From Uranotaenia lowii (Eukaryota > Arthropoda > Insecta > Diptera > Culicidae), in assembly GCF_029784155.1 (NCBI RefSeq), contig NC_073693.1, positions 28,932,343-28,996,342 of the forward strand: a stretch of 64,000 nt of DNA. The letters run 5' to 3'. A program made the position numbers and the translations under genes. This document shows positions 45,671 through 57,326 of the stretch, one piece after another. The notes under the pieces are model-generated. The model was not told the origin of the DNA. It worked only from the letters and a program-made list of their open reading frames with translations, and ran no database searches. Position 1 is the stretch's first letter, and each line of letters opens with the position of its first letter.

Positions 45671-48283
45671 TATTTATTTATTTTATTTACATAGTATTCC
45701 GTCTCACGACATAACTTGACGAACATAATTCCTAAAATTCACTCGGTTCATAGCAACCGTTCTCCAATTCCTCGGGCACCCCACGTTCGCCAGATCACGC
45801 TCCACTTGGTCTAACCACCTCGCTCGTTGCGCCCCCGCTCGTCTTGTTCCTACCGGATTCGTAGCGAACACCTGTTTTGCAGGACAGTCGTCCGGCATTC
45901 TCGCAACATGTATGCCGTAGAGTCGCGCGAGCTCTTGGTTCATCCTTCGCCTCTACACTCCGTTCTCCTGTACGCCGCCAAAGATGGTTCTTAACACTCG
46001 TCGCTCGAATACTCCGAGTGTACGCAGGTCCTTCTCGAGCAATATCCATGTCTCGTGCCCGTAGAGAACAACCGGTCTAATGAGCGTCATATACAGGTTA
46101 CAATTCGTGCGAGGGCTAAGTCTTCTCGACCGCAGTTGCTTGTGGAGTCCATAGTAGGCACGACTTCCGCTGATAATTCGCCTCCGGATCTCACGGCTTT
46201 GTCTGCGGTCACCAGTGAGCCGAAATAGACAAAGTCTTCGACTATCTCCAGCTCGTCGCCGTCGACTGTGACCTTGTTATTGTTGGACAAGCGGGTTCGG
46301 TCGGTTTCGGATCCACAGGCCAACATGTACTTCGTCTTGGACGTGTTAATCATCAACCCAATCCTTCCTGCTTCGCGTTTCAGTTTGCGGTAGATCTCTT
46401 CCACCGCCGCAGATGATCTTCCGACTATATCAATGTCATCGGCAAAGCAGCTTATCTTATTGACTGGATCTGTTGAAAATCGCATTTCGCTCACCGCTCG
46501 TCGAATAACACCTTCTAGCGCCACGTTGAACATCATGCAGGATAGACCATCACCTTGTCGAAGCCCCCTGCGCAATTCGAATGAACTCGACAATTCACCC
46601 GAAATCCGCACACAGCACTGCGTTCCATCCATCGTCGCCTTGATCAGTCTGATAAGCTTCCCGGAAAAGCCGTTCTCGTCCATGATTTTCCATAGCTCGT
46701 TACTGTCGATCGTGTCGTATGTGGCTTTGAAGTCGATGAATAGATGGTCCGTAGGGACTTGGTGTTCACGGCATTTTTGAATATCTGGTCCGTCGTTGAC
46801 CGTCCCTCCATGAAACCGGCTGATGACTTCCCACGAATCTGTTTGCTATGGCGTTAGGCGGCGGAGTAGGATTCGGGACAACACTTTGTAGGCGGCATTG
46901 AGGACAGTGATTGCTCGGTAGTTCTCACAGTCCAGTTTGTCGCCCTTCTTGTAGATGGGCATATTACTCCCTCCTTCCACTCCTCCGGTAGCTGTTCTAT
47001 GTCCCAGATCCGGACTATCAACCGGTGTAGGCAATCGGCCAGCTTGTCCGGGCCCATTTTTATGAGTCCAGCTGCGATGCCATCCTTTCCAGCCGACTTG
47101 TTTCTATTCAGCTGGCGAATGGCTTCCTTAACTTCACTCATCGTTGGGAGTGGCTCCTCTACGTCGTTGGCTACGCCGGCGATGTAGCTTCCTTCACCGT
47201 CTTGATCTCTTGCATGTGCGCCGTTCAGGTGTCCATCGAAGTGCTGCATCCACCTTCTGATCACCTCACGATTGTCCGTCAGGATGCTCCCGTCCTTATC
47301 CCGGCACATTTCGGCATGTGGCACGAAGCCTTTGCGGGATGCGTTGAGTTTCTGATAGAACTTTCGTGTTTCTTGGGAACGATGCAGCTGCTCCAGCTCC
47401 TCGAGCTCCTCCTCCTCCAGGCGTCGCTTTTTCTCCTGGAAAATTCGGACTCGCTGCCTCTTCCGCTGTCGGTGATTTTCCACATTTCGACGAGTGCCTC
47501 TTTGCACTATTGCCGCCCGCGCGGCATTCTCTTCGTCCATCACCCTCCTTCACTCCTCGTCGGACCAGTCGTTCCGTTGAGTTCGCTCCACATAACCGAT
47601 GACGTTCTCCGCAGCACTGTTGATGGCTGTCTTGATGGTATCCCAACAGTCCTCGAGAGGGGCTTCGTCCAGCTCGCCATCCACCGGCAGCACTGCTTCG
47701 AGGGATTGCGCATAGTCTGCTACGTCCTTAGGTTGCTTCAGAAGTGCGATATTCAACCAAGCGTCGGTTTCGTATGTTGTTCACTACGGAGAGTTTTGGG
47801 CTCATCTTCACCATCACCAGATAGTGGCATGGCTCGAAGTTGGCGCCTCGGCATGATCTGACGTCGATGATGTCCGAGAAGCACCGGCTGTCTATCAAAA
47901 CGTGGTCGATCTGAGATTGCGATTGGTACGGTTATCTCCAACTGTACTTATGTGGGAGGCGGTGCTGAAAAAAGGTACTACGTACGGCCATTCGTTTGGA
48001 GGCGGCGAAATCAATAAGTCTGAGGCCGTTTTCGTTGGTCAGCTGATGCGCACTGAACCTTCCAATTATCGGTTCGAATTCCTCCTCCTGGCCGACCTGA
48101 GCATTAAAATCTCCGATGACGATCTTGATATCATGTTTTGGGCAACGGTCGTATTCACGCTCCAGCTGCGCGTAGAATTCGTCTTTGTCGTCACTGGTAC
48201 TTCCGAGGTGAGGACTGTGCACGTTGATGATGCTGATGTTGAAGAACCGGCCCTCGATTCTAAACCATCACATTCGTGAAGCA
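45671..48283 (-). mobile_element. 5'-truncated LINE (APE-type), minus strand
   Basis: A non-LTR retrotransposon whose protein can be read in several frames on the minus strand. Endonuclease: SPHLGSTSDDKDEF, IVIGDFNAQVG and NGLRLIDFAASKRM (48215-47990). Linker with RTRRNVEN and [13 protein letters not shown] near 47080. Reverse transcriptase: [17 protein letters not shown] near 46930, then RRGLRQGDGLSCMMFNVAL (46575) and FADDIDIVGRS (46450). C-terminus: LYGIHVARMPDD and RRAGAQRARWLDQVERDL, ending at 45704. The 3' end is an ATAAA-type simple repeat at 45671-45695 instead of a plain poly-A. Clade not assigned with certainty. Frameshifts break it. The plus-strand frames over this interval are shadows. 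Confidence 0.9.
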
Positions 48284-48789
48284 AATACAAAATTGATTAC
48301 GATTTGCTCGTGTTAATTTAGGCATATGAGGGAAATAAGCGACAATTTAAAAAAAAAAGTTGTCCTTACATTTCATTAATAGCAAGTTCAAAATCAACAC
48401 TCAACAACATACTTTGGTTGAGATACTTATCAACAAAAGTTATTTGGTATAATTCAGTCCAGGGAATCGCAAGTTACAGCTGCTTGAGTTAGGTTGCCCA
48501 ATTTTTTTTTTCAATATTTTGCCTTTTAAGTGATAAATTAACCTTTTTGTTGAAAACACCCCCACGGAGTGAAAAATTTTGAAAATTTAAAAGCACATCT
48601 ACTAAGAAAAGTTCGAACTTGAAATAAAAATTCGAGCTTTTGCGGGTATTTTATAACGGATTTTTGCCGCGCTTGGTTGGCGAGTAGTAACATTCTAAAT
48701 TCATTTAGGAAAAGCACCACATTTTTCTACCCAGAGTATCTAACGAAAACATACAAACATAAATATCATGGCTTTTTTATAACATAAAA
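48284..48789. other. AT-rich, no gene recognised
   Basis: No coding or repeat signal beyond oligo-A and oligo-T runs. Confidence 0.5.
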
Positions 48790-49140
48790 TTTAATATGTT
48801 AATTCTCAATTCTTTATTCTTATTTCTTAATTCTCAATTGTTATTTATTAACTTTCAATTCCCAATTCGGAATTCGAAATTCTAAATTTAAATTTCTTTA
48901 TTCTTAGTTCCCAACTGATAATTCTTAATTCTCAGTTCTCAATATTGAATTCTGAATTAGGAATTCTAAATTTTTAATTATTAACTCTCAGTTCTTAATT
49001 CTAAACTTTAAATTCTGAATTCTCAATTGTAAATTCTTAATTTTTAGTTCTCAGTCCTCCATTCTCAATTCTCAATTCTGAATTCTGAATTCTAAATTCT
49101 AAATCCTTAATGTTATATTCTTAGTTAAATATTCTAAAAA
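48790..49140. repeat. Degenerate AATTCTAAATTCTT tandem array
   Basis: A loose tandem array of 7-bp-like units (AATTCTA, AATTCTT, AATTCTC, AATTCCC). Further blocks of the same kind flank the MITE at 49255-49405 and reappear after the LINE at 55625-55905. Confidence 0.85.
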
Positions 49141-49141
49141 A

Positions 49142-49255
49142 TTTCTTCTAACTATTCTATCCATCATTAACAATTTTTTAATATTCTTCCTTCAAGAATA
49201 CGCTTTCACCGAAATGTCGGAACTAATATTTACGAATCAATTAAATGGTTGTTAA
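49142..49255 (-). mobile_element. Diverged end fragment of the fold-back/MITE family
   Basis: Reads TTCTTCTAACTATTCTATCC, then CACCGAAATGTCGG and GGTTGTTAACTTATCTCA. These match the right arm and outer terminus of the family (TCTCACTTCTCTATCC, CACCGATATGCCG, GGTTAACTTATCTT). Diverged and partial. Confidence 0.7.
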
Positions 49256-49405
49256 CTTATCTCAAGAATAATGAATTCAAAATTTTAAATTCTAAATTTT
49301 AAATTCTAAATTCTAAATTCTTAATTCTAACTTCCAAATTCTAAATTTTAAATTCTAAATTCTAAATTCTAAATTTTAAATTCTTAATTTTTAATTCTTA
49401 ATTCT
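49255..49405. repeat. AATTCTAA tandem array, second block
   Basis: Nearly regular AATTCTAAATT/AATTTTAAATT units between two copies of the MITE family. Confidence 0.85.
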
Positions 49406-49731
49406 GTAAATTTGTTTTTCGGCATATCGGTGAAAAGTAGTTATGAAATTGATAAAGATGGATAGAGAAGTGAGAAGAAAATTTACAGATGTTGAAAAGA
49501 GCGAAAGAGCATTTTTGTGAGGAAACTTATTAACGTACACCATACTTTACCCTGCAACATTTCATTATTTAGGAGAAGTAGTACCGGGATAGAGGTGGCA
49601 CTACCTTAACCTATACAATGAAATCTGGTTGGTCCGAAGTCTACATGTGGTGAACACGTATACTCCGGACGGACCGATATGCCAAAAAACAAATTTACAA
49701 AATTAATTAACGGTGGTTAACTTATCTTAAT
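49406..49731 (+). mobile_element. MITE of the fold-back family, host of the LINE
   Basis: The left end GTAAATTTGTTTTTCGGCAT and the right end, on the other strand (TTAATTTTGTAAATTTGTTT), share an inverted repeat of about 24 bp ending in GGCATATCGGT. The left two thirds are almost identical to the left arm of the element at 5727-6163; the right third, with TCCGAAGTCTACATGTGGTG, is different, so this copy is not a fold-back. The LINE at 49732 is inserted in its last bases, which are duplicated at 55612-55624. Confidence 0.85.
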
Positions 49732-50278
49732 CATTAGTCTCGCAACACTCGTCGTGAACAGTCGCGTTTTCCAGTTTCTCGATCATCGCGAACAAGTGTG
49801 TGAGTTTCGTCCAATATATCCGGGTGATTGTGCCGTTCGGACGCTTTAAACGGTATTTTGTGCCGCGTAAATCAAAGACAATTGTTTTCCTGCCAAAGGC
49901 AGATGAAATTCGGGGTTGGAATAACCAAGTTTTGGCGGATTGAGTGGTTTTATTTGCCGAGCTGACTGCATTCGCAAGAACATTTGACCACCACGAGGGC
50001 CGGCGCCATTGTTTGGCGAACAACGTTCTCCATCATCATCATCTTGATAATCATCATCATAATCAAACTGGTCATTTTCGCCCAAGGCTGAGTCGAGACG
50101 TGGTAGCCATCTTGAAACAACGAGGAAGGACCACGTGGTTGGGACCACCACTGAAGGAGCCAATCAAATCGGAAATAAAGTTTGTGATACTTTTTCTTTC
50201 TTTTTTCCCTATTTCTTATTCTATTTGTTCTCTATCATATATCTATCTATTTGAGCTTCGCTTTTATTTTCACAAAAT

Positions 50279-51583
50279 ATGAGCGAAGGCGGGGGGTCGG
50301 ACCCACCAGATGTAGATGGTGAGAAAATCATTTATGAAGATGAGCATCTGGAGGATTCAGCTGTAGCTGGTCCTTCGAATGCTCATCTTTTTCCGGCAGT
50401 TGATCTTTCTACTCCATCTGCAGCTGCGGAAAAGACAACTCGACTCCGAGTTTATCCTGATAATTCATCCTCTTCTGGGCCGGGGGTGGTTTTCATCCGG
50501 CCCAAAACTAACGGAAAACCATTAAATTTAGTGCAGATCACGAAAGATCTGACTAGGTGGCCCTCCGTTACCAGTGTTTCCAAAGTACGTCCGAACAAAT
50601 TGCGCGTTGTTGTGGCCGACCGGAAGGCCGCACACGGAATTCTTGCCAGTATTTTTTTTAATTTAGAGTATCAGCTCTATATTCCATCTCGAGACGTAGA
50701 GATCGAGGGTGTGATCACCGAATCGAGTTTGGAGGCTGAATACGTTAAGTCTCACGGCGTAGGTAAGTTCAAGAGCCTTGATTTGACTTCGGTCGGAATC
50801 TTGGATTGTCGCCAACTCATGACTGCCTCCGTCGTTGATGGCGTTACCAAGTATTCGCCTTCAGCCTCGATTCGGGTTACATTTGCAGGAACAGCCCTCC
50901 CTCATTACGTCTTGATTGACGGAATTTTAAGGCTTCCAGTACGCCTTTATGTGCCTCGCCCAATGCAATGCAAGAATTGCATCAAGTTGGGGCATACTGC
51001 TTCGCATTGCTGCAACAAGAAGCGATGCTTGCATTGTGGGGAGAATCATGGGGAAGGAGCATGCTCAGCAGTTGAGCAGAAATGCGTCTATTGCGGGGGC
51101 TCACCCCATGATATCTCCTCCTGCGAGGCATTTCAGGCAAGCTGGGATAAACAGAGGCGCTCTTTAAAAGAACGCTCCAAGCGTTCTTATGCCGCCATAT
51201 TAAAGAGCGCCTCTCCACCGGTCCAACCTCAGACCAGTAACATTTTTTCTGTGCTGTCAGTTGACAATGAAGACACAGATACGGCTGATGAAGTTCAGCC
51301 AGTCTTCGTTGCAGGAGGCTCTCGGAAGCGAACAAAGGCGCCTTCTCCGAAAATACCAGCTAAAATAGCTACGGTTGTCTCTTCAAATAGAAACGAGAAA
51401 AAGTCGACTGCTGCTGAAAAGGAAAAACAAGTTCCTCCAGGTTTCCGCGGAAATGCACCACTGCAGAATAAACCAACAGCTGCGGGAGCTTCGCAAACCC
51501 AAACCCCAAACGTTATGCCAGAATCAACGACTCAGTCTGGGCTCTTTAAGTTGACTGACATTTTGAACGGATTTGTGTTTTAA
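50279..51583 (+). CDS. LINE ORF1, gag-like nucleic-acid-binding protein
   Basis: 434 codons, intact, from ATG at 50279. The N-terminus is acidic and Ser/Gly-rich. A middle region includes GVVFIRPKTNGKPLNLVQIT and a probable RNA-recognition-like fold (VTSVSKVRPNKLRVVV, about residues 95-120). Three zinc knuckles follow at about residues 225-285: CKNCIKLGHTASHC, CLHCGENHGEGAC and CVYCGGSPHDISSC. The tail is basic and Ala/Pro-rich. Known role in the family: coating the element RNA to form the retrotransposition particle. The ORF2 start at 51694 lies about 110 bp downstream. Confidence 0.92.
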   Translation: MSEGGGSDPPDVDGEKIIYEDEHLEDSAVAGPSNAHLFPAVDLSTPSAAAEKTTRLRVYPDNSSSSGPGVVFIRPKTNGKPLNLVQITKDLTRWPSVTSVSKVRPNKLRVVVADRKAAHGILASIFFNLEYQLYIPSRDVEIEGVITESSLEAEYVKSHGVGKFKSLDLTSVGILDCRQLMTASVVDGVTKYSPSASIRVTFAGTALPHYVLIDGILRLPVRLYVPRPMQCKNCIKLGHTASHCCNKKRCLHCGENHGEGACSAVEQKCVYCGGSPHDISSCEAFQASWDKQRRSLKERSKRSYAAILKSASPPVQPQTSNIFSVLSVDNEDTDTADEVQPVFVAGGSRKRTKAPSPKIPAKIATVVSSNRNEKKSTAAEKEKQVPPGFRGNAPLQNKPTAAGASQTQTPNVMPESTTQSGLFKLTDILNGFVF

Positions 51584-51693
51584 TGTATCAGAACCCGTGA
51601 AAGACATTGTAGTTGCAATGCTTCCTGTATTAAAGACATTTTTAAAGCAATTGATGCAAACTTGGCCCCTCCTTTCAGTGTTTGTATCTCTCG

Positions 51694-54600
51694 ATGGCTA
51701 ATTTACGCCGAGAGGTCGGAGATATCACTGTACTACAGTGGAATTGTCGTAGTCTTATTCCAAAATTGGATTCATGTTAACGAGCTTTGATCACCGCTAA
51801 TTCTTATTGGCTTTTCTAGTTGATGCTTTTCGGTGAATTTGAAATCAAATACAAACAATTCTTTTGACGTTTCGGCCTACTACCTTCAGCCATCCTCAGA
51901 AAACTATATTTTAAACATAATTGGATTCATTGAATTATTTACTTCATAAAACAAACTGTGATATCTTTGCATTGTCCGAAACTTGACGAAATCGTGACGA
52001 TTCTTATGGAGGGGTGCTTTTGGGGATCAATAAGTGCCACTCTTTTTATAGAATTCACCTTCCTTTATCAGGCGGAATTGAAGCTGTTGCATGTCATACA
52101 ACAATAAGATGTAAGGACTTATGTGTTGTCAGTTTGTACTGGCCTCAGAGAGTTGCAGTGGATCGAAATCACCTAGAGGACCTGTGCTCAGTGCTCCCTG
52201 AGCCAAGGTTGATCCTGGGTGACTTCAATTCACATGGAACTGTCTGGGGAGAACAAATTGACGATAGTCGTTCTACTCTTATCTATGACATTTGCGACAG
52301 TTTCAATTTAACAGTATTGAACACGGGTGAAAAAACACGGGTACCTAAACCTCCTGCAAGACAAAGCGCAATTGACCTCTCACTCTGCTCAAATTCACTA
52401 TCATTTGATTGCCAGTGGAAGGTAGTCCATGATCCGAATGGTAGTGATCACTTACCTATCGAAATTACTATCACCAATGGGGTCAGCTCTTCGAACACAA
52501 TAAATATGACATATGACCTTACAAGACACATCGACTGGAAAAAGTACTCGGACACAATTAAAACCGCCATCGACTCTATGCACGTTTTACCTCCTTTGGA
52601 GGAGTACCACTTTCTTTCTTGTCTGATACACGATAGTGCAGTTGACGCTCAAACAAAACCCATCCCAGAATCATCTATTCATCGAAGGCCTCCTAATCCA
52701 TGGTGGGACCCTCAGTGTTCTAAGCTTTATAAGGACAAATCAACAGCATTTAAAGAATTTCGAAAACATGGAACTCTTGTCCATTTTGAAGCTTACGTTT
52801 CCCTTGAAAATCAGTTTAAAAAGTTAACCAAGGGGAAGAAAAAGGCGTATTGGAGGAATTTTGTTAGTGGGTTATCGCGTGAAACATCCTTAAGTACTTT
52901 GTGGAAAGTGGCACGAAGCATGCGTAATCGATCATCTACAAATGAAAGTGAGGAATATTCACATAGGTGGATATTTAAATTCGCACGGAAAGTCTGTCCA
53001 GATTCTACACCTGTGCAAAAAATAATCCGGAACGTGCCTCCTGATAGGTCTGATAGTGGTCTAGACTCAAGCTTTTCGATGGTCGAATTCTCACTTGCCC
53101 TCCTCTCTTGCAACAATTCAGCCCCGGGAATTGACAAAATTAAGTTTAACTTGTTGAAAAACCTTCCGGATGTCGCCAAATTTCGCTTGTTAAATTTATT
53201 TAATCAATTCTTGGAGCACAACATTGTTCCCCAAGAGTGGAGACAAGTGAAAGTCATTGCTATCCAAAAGCCCGGAAAACCAGCGTCCGATCCGAATTCG
53301 TACCGTCCAATAGCGATGCTGTCTTGTATACGCAAATTGATGGAGAAAATGATTTTGTTTCGTTTGGATAAATGGGTAGAAACAAATGGCCTCCTTTCAG
53401 ATACTCAATTTGGGTTTCGAAGGGGCAAAGGGACAAACGATTGTCTTGCTTTGCTGTCCTCAGAGATACAAATGGCGTACGCAAAACGTGAGCAAATGGC
53501 TTCAGTGTTTCTAGACATAAAGGGAGCTTTTGATGCAGTCTCAATAGAGGTGTTGTCAGACAAGTTGCACTCCCGGGGTCTGCCTCCTCTATTGAATAAC
53601 ATCTTATACAGCTTGCTTTGTGAGAAACATCTGAACTTTGCTCACGGAGATATTGCAGTTAGAAGAACCTCTTATATGGGCCTCCCTCAGGGTTCATGTT
53701 TGAGTCCACTTTTGTACAACTTTTACGTAAGTGACATCGACAGTTGTCTCTCTGAAGGCTGCACTCTAAGACAACTTGCAGATGACGGCGTGGTGTCTGT
53801 CACAGGATCTTCTGAGTCTCATCTGCACAGACCTTTACAAGATACTTTAGACAGATTGTCTTCCTGGGCTTTGGGGCTTGGGATTGAGTTTTCCCCTCAG
53901 AAAACGGAAATGGTTGTTTTCTCTAAGAAACATAGACCTGCTCAACCTAAGCTTCAACTCCTAGGCAGAACGATCACTCAATCGAGGTGTTTTAAGTATC
54001 TTGGGGTTTGGTTTGATTCCAAGTGTACCTGGATGGCCCATATTGAGTATCTGAAAGGAAAATGCCAACAAAGAATCAATTTTCTCCGATCAATCACTGG
54101 CACCTGGTGGGGAGCCCATCCAGAAGATCTTATCAAATTGTATCGAACAACTATTCTATCCGTTATGGAATATGGTAGCTTCTGTTCCCAGTCAGCTGCC
54201 AAAACTCACCTCATCAAACTAGAGCGTATCCAATACCGTTGTCTCCGTATCGCTTTGGGTTGTATGCCCTCAACACACAACATGAGTCTTGAAGTTTTGG
54301 CAGGAATACTCCCTTTGAAAGATCGATTCAATTTACTATCACTTCGGTTCCTCATCAGGTGTGAGGTCATGAACCCATTGGTGATTGTAAATTTCGAAAG
54401 GTTACTTGAGCAAAATGTTCAAACCAGATTTATGTCTATATACCATATCCTCATGTCAATGCAGGTAAACCCTTCTTCGTATTCTCCAACTCGTGTTTGT
54501 AGCCCAGACTACGATCATTCTTCTGTCCAGTTTGATTTGTCTATGCAGCAGGAAATTCGTGGAATCCCGGATCCGCATCGTCCTCTTCTGATTCCAAGAA

Positions 54601-55451
54601 TTTTCGAAGCTAAATATAGACATGTCGATGCTGATAAAATGTACTTTACCGATGGATCACTTATAGAGGAAACAACAGGATTTGGAGTGTTCAACGAAAT
54701 ATCCAGCGCATCTCACAGTCTCCAGTCACCATGCTCTATATATATCGCCACACGACCTATCGAACACTACTATATTATAACTGATAGTCTCAGCTCTGTT
54801 GAAGCAATCCGCTCTATAAAACCAGGAAAATTCACGCCGTACTTCCTCGAAATGATACGAGATATATTGACCACTTTATCAAGACGTTGCTTTTCTATCA
54901 CCTTTATCTGGGTCCCCTCACATTGCTCAATAGCAGGCAATGAGAGGGCAGATTCCCTTGCAAAAGTGGGTGCGATGGAAGGCAACATTTACCAGCGTGA
55001 AATCGTATTCAACGAATTTTACTTCTTGGCTCGAAGAAACTCTCTTGTCAACTGGCAGCGTAGATGGGACGAGGATGAGTTGGGTCGGTGGTTCCACTCG
55101 ATTATCCCAAAGGTAAGCCTTAAACCCTGGTTTAATAGATTGAACCTGACTCGAGATTTTATTCGTATATTTTCCCGTCTCATGTCCAATCATTATTCCA
55201 TGAATGCGGTACTCTATCGTTTAAATATTGCTGGCAGCAATTTATGCGGATGTGGTCTAGGTTACCATGACATCGAGCATATTGTTTGGTCGTGTGAGGA
55301 CCACCTATTCGCCAGAGCGAACTTTATAGATTCCCTTCGGGCCCGAGGAAAACCACCCGACGTTCCAGTGAGGGATGTATTAGGTATGATGGACTTGGAC
55401 TATATGTTCGAGATATACCTTTTCCTAAAAGCTATCGATCTTCGACTATAA
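51694..55451 (+). pseudogene. LINE ORF2: endonuclease, reverse transcriptase, RNase H (broken)
   Basis: The endonuclease start MANLRREVGDITVLQWNCRS is read at 51694. A 143-bp insertion with its 12-bp duplication then breaks it at 51776-51930. After this the frame LLHKTNCDIFALSET resumes but meets a TGA at about 51983, and the next conserved stretch, DDSYGGVLLGI, follows at once, so part of the endonuclease is deleted. From 52014 on the frame is open for 1145 codons: LILGDFNSHGTVWG (52210), SDHLPIE (52445), reverse transcriptase with NSYRPIAMLSCIRKLMEKM (53298), FGFRRGKGTNDCL (53410), DIKGAFDAV, YMGLPQGSCLSPLLYNF (53676) and LADDGV (53776). RNase H follows with YFTDGSLIEETTGFGVF (54643), TDSLSSVEAI and WVPSHCSIAGNERAD (54910). 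A cysteine/histidine motif (CGCGLGYHDIEHIVWSC) precedes the end. Confidence 0.92.
51776..51918 (-). mobile_element. 143-bp insert with 12-bp TSD, Penelope-like, hammerhead-like motif
   Basis: The insert is flanked by AATTGGATTCAT at 51764-51775 and 51919-51930. On the minus strand it contains TTTTCTGAGGATGGCT and later GGCCGAAACGTCAAAA, about 42 bases in all (51903-51862). This fits the hammerhead core CUGANGA...GAAA...GUC, with UUUU/AAAA as stem I and GGC/GCC as stem II. Penelope-like elements are known to carry such ribozymes. No reverse transcriptase is present, so it would be a very short truncated or non-autonomous copy. Family assignment is inference; the insertion and duplication are plain in the sequence. 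Confidence 0.75.
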
Positions 55452-55624
55452 TTCTCTTTATTTTCATATTTCCCTTTCTATCTTTCTTTTTCTTCAAAAA
55501 AAAAAAGTGAACTAGATCTAAGTACACAATTGTAATCCAACAAAACGAGTTTGGCTCCTTAAAGCCTAAAGGTATGAGCCGTTTCAAATAAATAATTTAC
55601 AAAAAAAAAAAAACTTATCTTAAT

Positions 55625-55905
55625 AATTCTTAATTCTAAATTCTCAATTCTCAATTCTAAATTCTTAATTCCAAATTCTAAATTCTAAATACTTAATTCT
55701 AAATTCTTAATTCTAAATTCTAAATTCCAAATTCTAAACTCTAAATTCTAAATTCTAAATTCTAAATTCTTAATTCTTAATTCTAAATTCTAAATTTTAA
55801 ATTCTTAATTCTAGATTTTAAATTCTTAATTCCTAACCCTAAATACAAAATTCTTAATGATGAATTTTATACTCTAAATTGGAAATTCTAAATTTAAATT
55901 TAAAA
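55625..55905. repeat. AATTCTAA tandem array, third block
   Basis: The array continues directly after the LINE target duplication with AATTCTTAATTCTAAATTCT-like units, then decays. Together with the block at 49255-49405 it flanks the MITE and LINE nest. Confidence 0.88.
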
Positions 55906-57326
55906 GTTCCAAAATAAAAACACAAAACTTAGCCCTTTAATGCAAAGTGTTGTCTTAAAACAACACTACTTGAAATCAAAATATCTAGAAAATGAATCGA
56001 AAGTTTTCACTTATGAGTATTCATATTATATTGTTTAGGTTAAAAGAATTTAGTCTATGGTCTTTATCATGAAATTTTAATATTTATGTGAGATATCGAA
56101 AAAAAAATGCAGAAAAATTGCAAAAATCAAATTTTTTTTTTAATTTATTATTTATTTATTTATTTATTTATTTTTAAAGTAGTTCAAAACAGGAAATTTA
56201 ATGGTTCAATTTTGACCATTGATTGATTGAAGTTCATTTTTAAATCGTAATCTAGATTGTAATCCACTTTTGACATCTTCTATGTATTTCGCCTAGCAAA
56301 AAGTGCGCAATCTTAATGCCATAAAACGATATCGTAAAGTTAATTCGAGTTTCCGGTATCCGTAGTCGCTATGGGAGACCGCGTTGGTGACTGTTGACAA
56401 AACAATAAATGACATCGATGAAAATGCACAACTCTACAGCTCTACAACCATGGAAACCATGCTTGTTAGATCGATACGCTTGTTTATCACATTGGCGATG
56501 AATAAAACGACAGTGTTAAAATTCCAGAAAATACAAAAAACAAAAACAGCTTGTTTATCATTATTGTAGTAGGCTTATCACTTTCAATCTTCTAACTATA
56601 AAACTACTAGGTTTCCAAAAAACTTCCCAAATAATTTGTTGACATTCTCCAGCATGTTTAAGAACATGTTTACCTTCACTTCACATGTGGGGCGTGTGAT
56701 CTGTTTTCAATCCCAAACGAGATAAGTTTCCAGTTTCCATATTGAGATAACAGATTCAAACAATGCAAAAATACTACCACGCTTGTGAAACTGTTAATCA
56801 CTTACCTTTTCGAATGAAGAATAGAAGCTATACTCGAAAACAAAGCCCAAATTGCGGTTCCTTACACTTGCGTTATTTTTTGCACCAAAACGTGCCGGAC
56901 CGATGGAGAAATCACATGTACGATCAGGTTGTTCCAACGGGCAAATCCAACGGGACACGCGCTTACAATCTACGGACTTTTATCCAGCCAGCGAGAAAAC
57001 CTTCCAACCAAGACGAGCCTCCCGAGAGAACTGTTCCGTAGATCGCGAAAGAAGTGTAAAATGTAAACACAACCTCGAACTCTCGAACTATGGATTTTGG
57101 ATTGGTTTTTCTTTCCTTGCGTAGCGTGGATCCAAGTGGGTGGTAACAAAACAGCACTTAATCAAACGGATGGACAATGCACCAATACCGTGAAGTCGGT
57201 TGCACTCGAAATTGCAATAAGAAAACTAAATCTCACTGCAACAAGAACGGGTAAAATATCCAGTTAGAACATTCCTATTGGAATTACTGTAAACAAAGCA
57301 GGATCGCGGCTGCAGTCAGCTGACGG
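55906..57326. other. No gene recognised
   Basis: AT-rich up to about 56300, with an ATTT simple repeat near 56150-56175, then mixed composition. Open frames at 56763-57041 and 56852-57124 overlap and lack domains. The last 8 bases are the hAT target duplication. Confidence 0.5.

Larger units (their letters stand above)
49732..55611 (+). mobile_element. Near-full-length I/Jockey-type LINE with 13-bp TSD
   Basis: The target duplication AACTTATCTTAAT is at 49719-49731 and 55612-55624. The 3' end is a 12-A tail (55600-55611). It has a 5' untranslated region of about 550 bp, an intact ORF1 (50279-51583), an ORF2 broken twice near its start, and a 3' untranslated region of about 150 bp. ORF2 has a C-terminal RNase H domain, as in I-like clades. 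A 3'-end relative lies at 13411-13838. With clear target duplications and few stops, this copy is fairly young. Confidence 0.94.

Noticed and set aside
47202..47861. 219-codon plus-strand frame
   Set aside because: It lies antisense to the LINE linker and endonuclease region, whose minus-strand motifs are clear; it is a shadow frame.
56763..57157. Overlapping frames of 64-92 codons before the hAT MITE
   Set aside because: Three frames overlap on both strands with no domain or splice signals that link to a gene.
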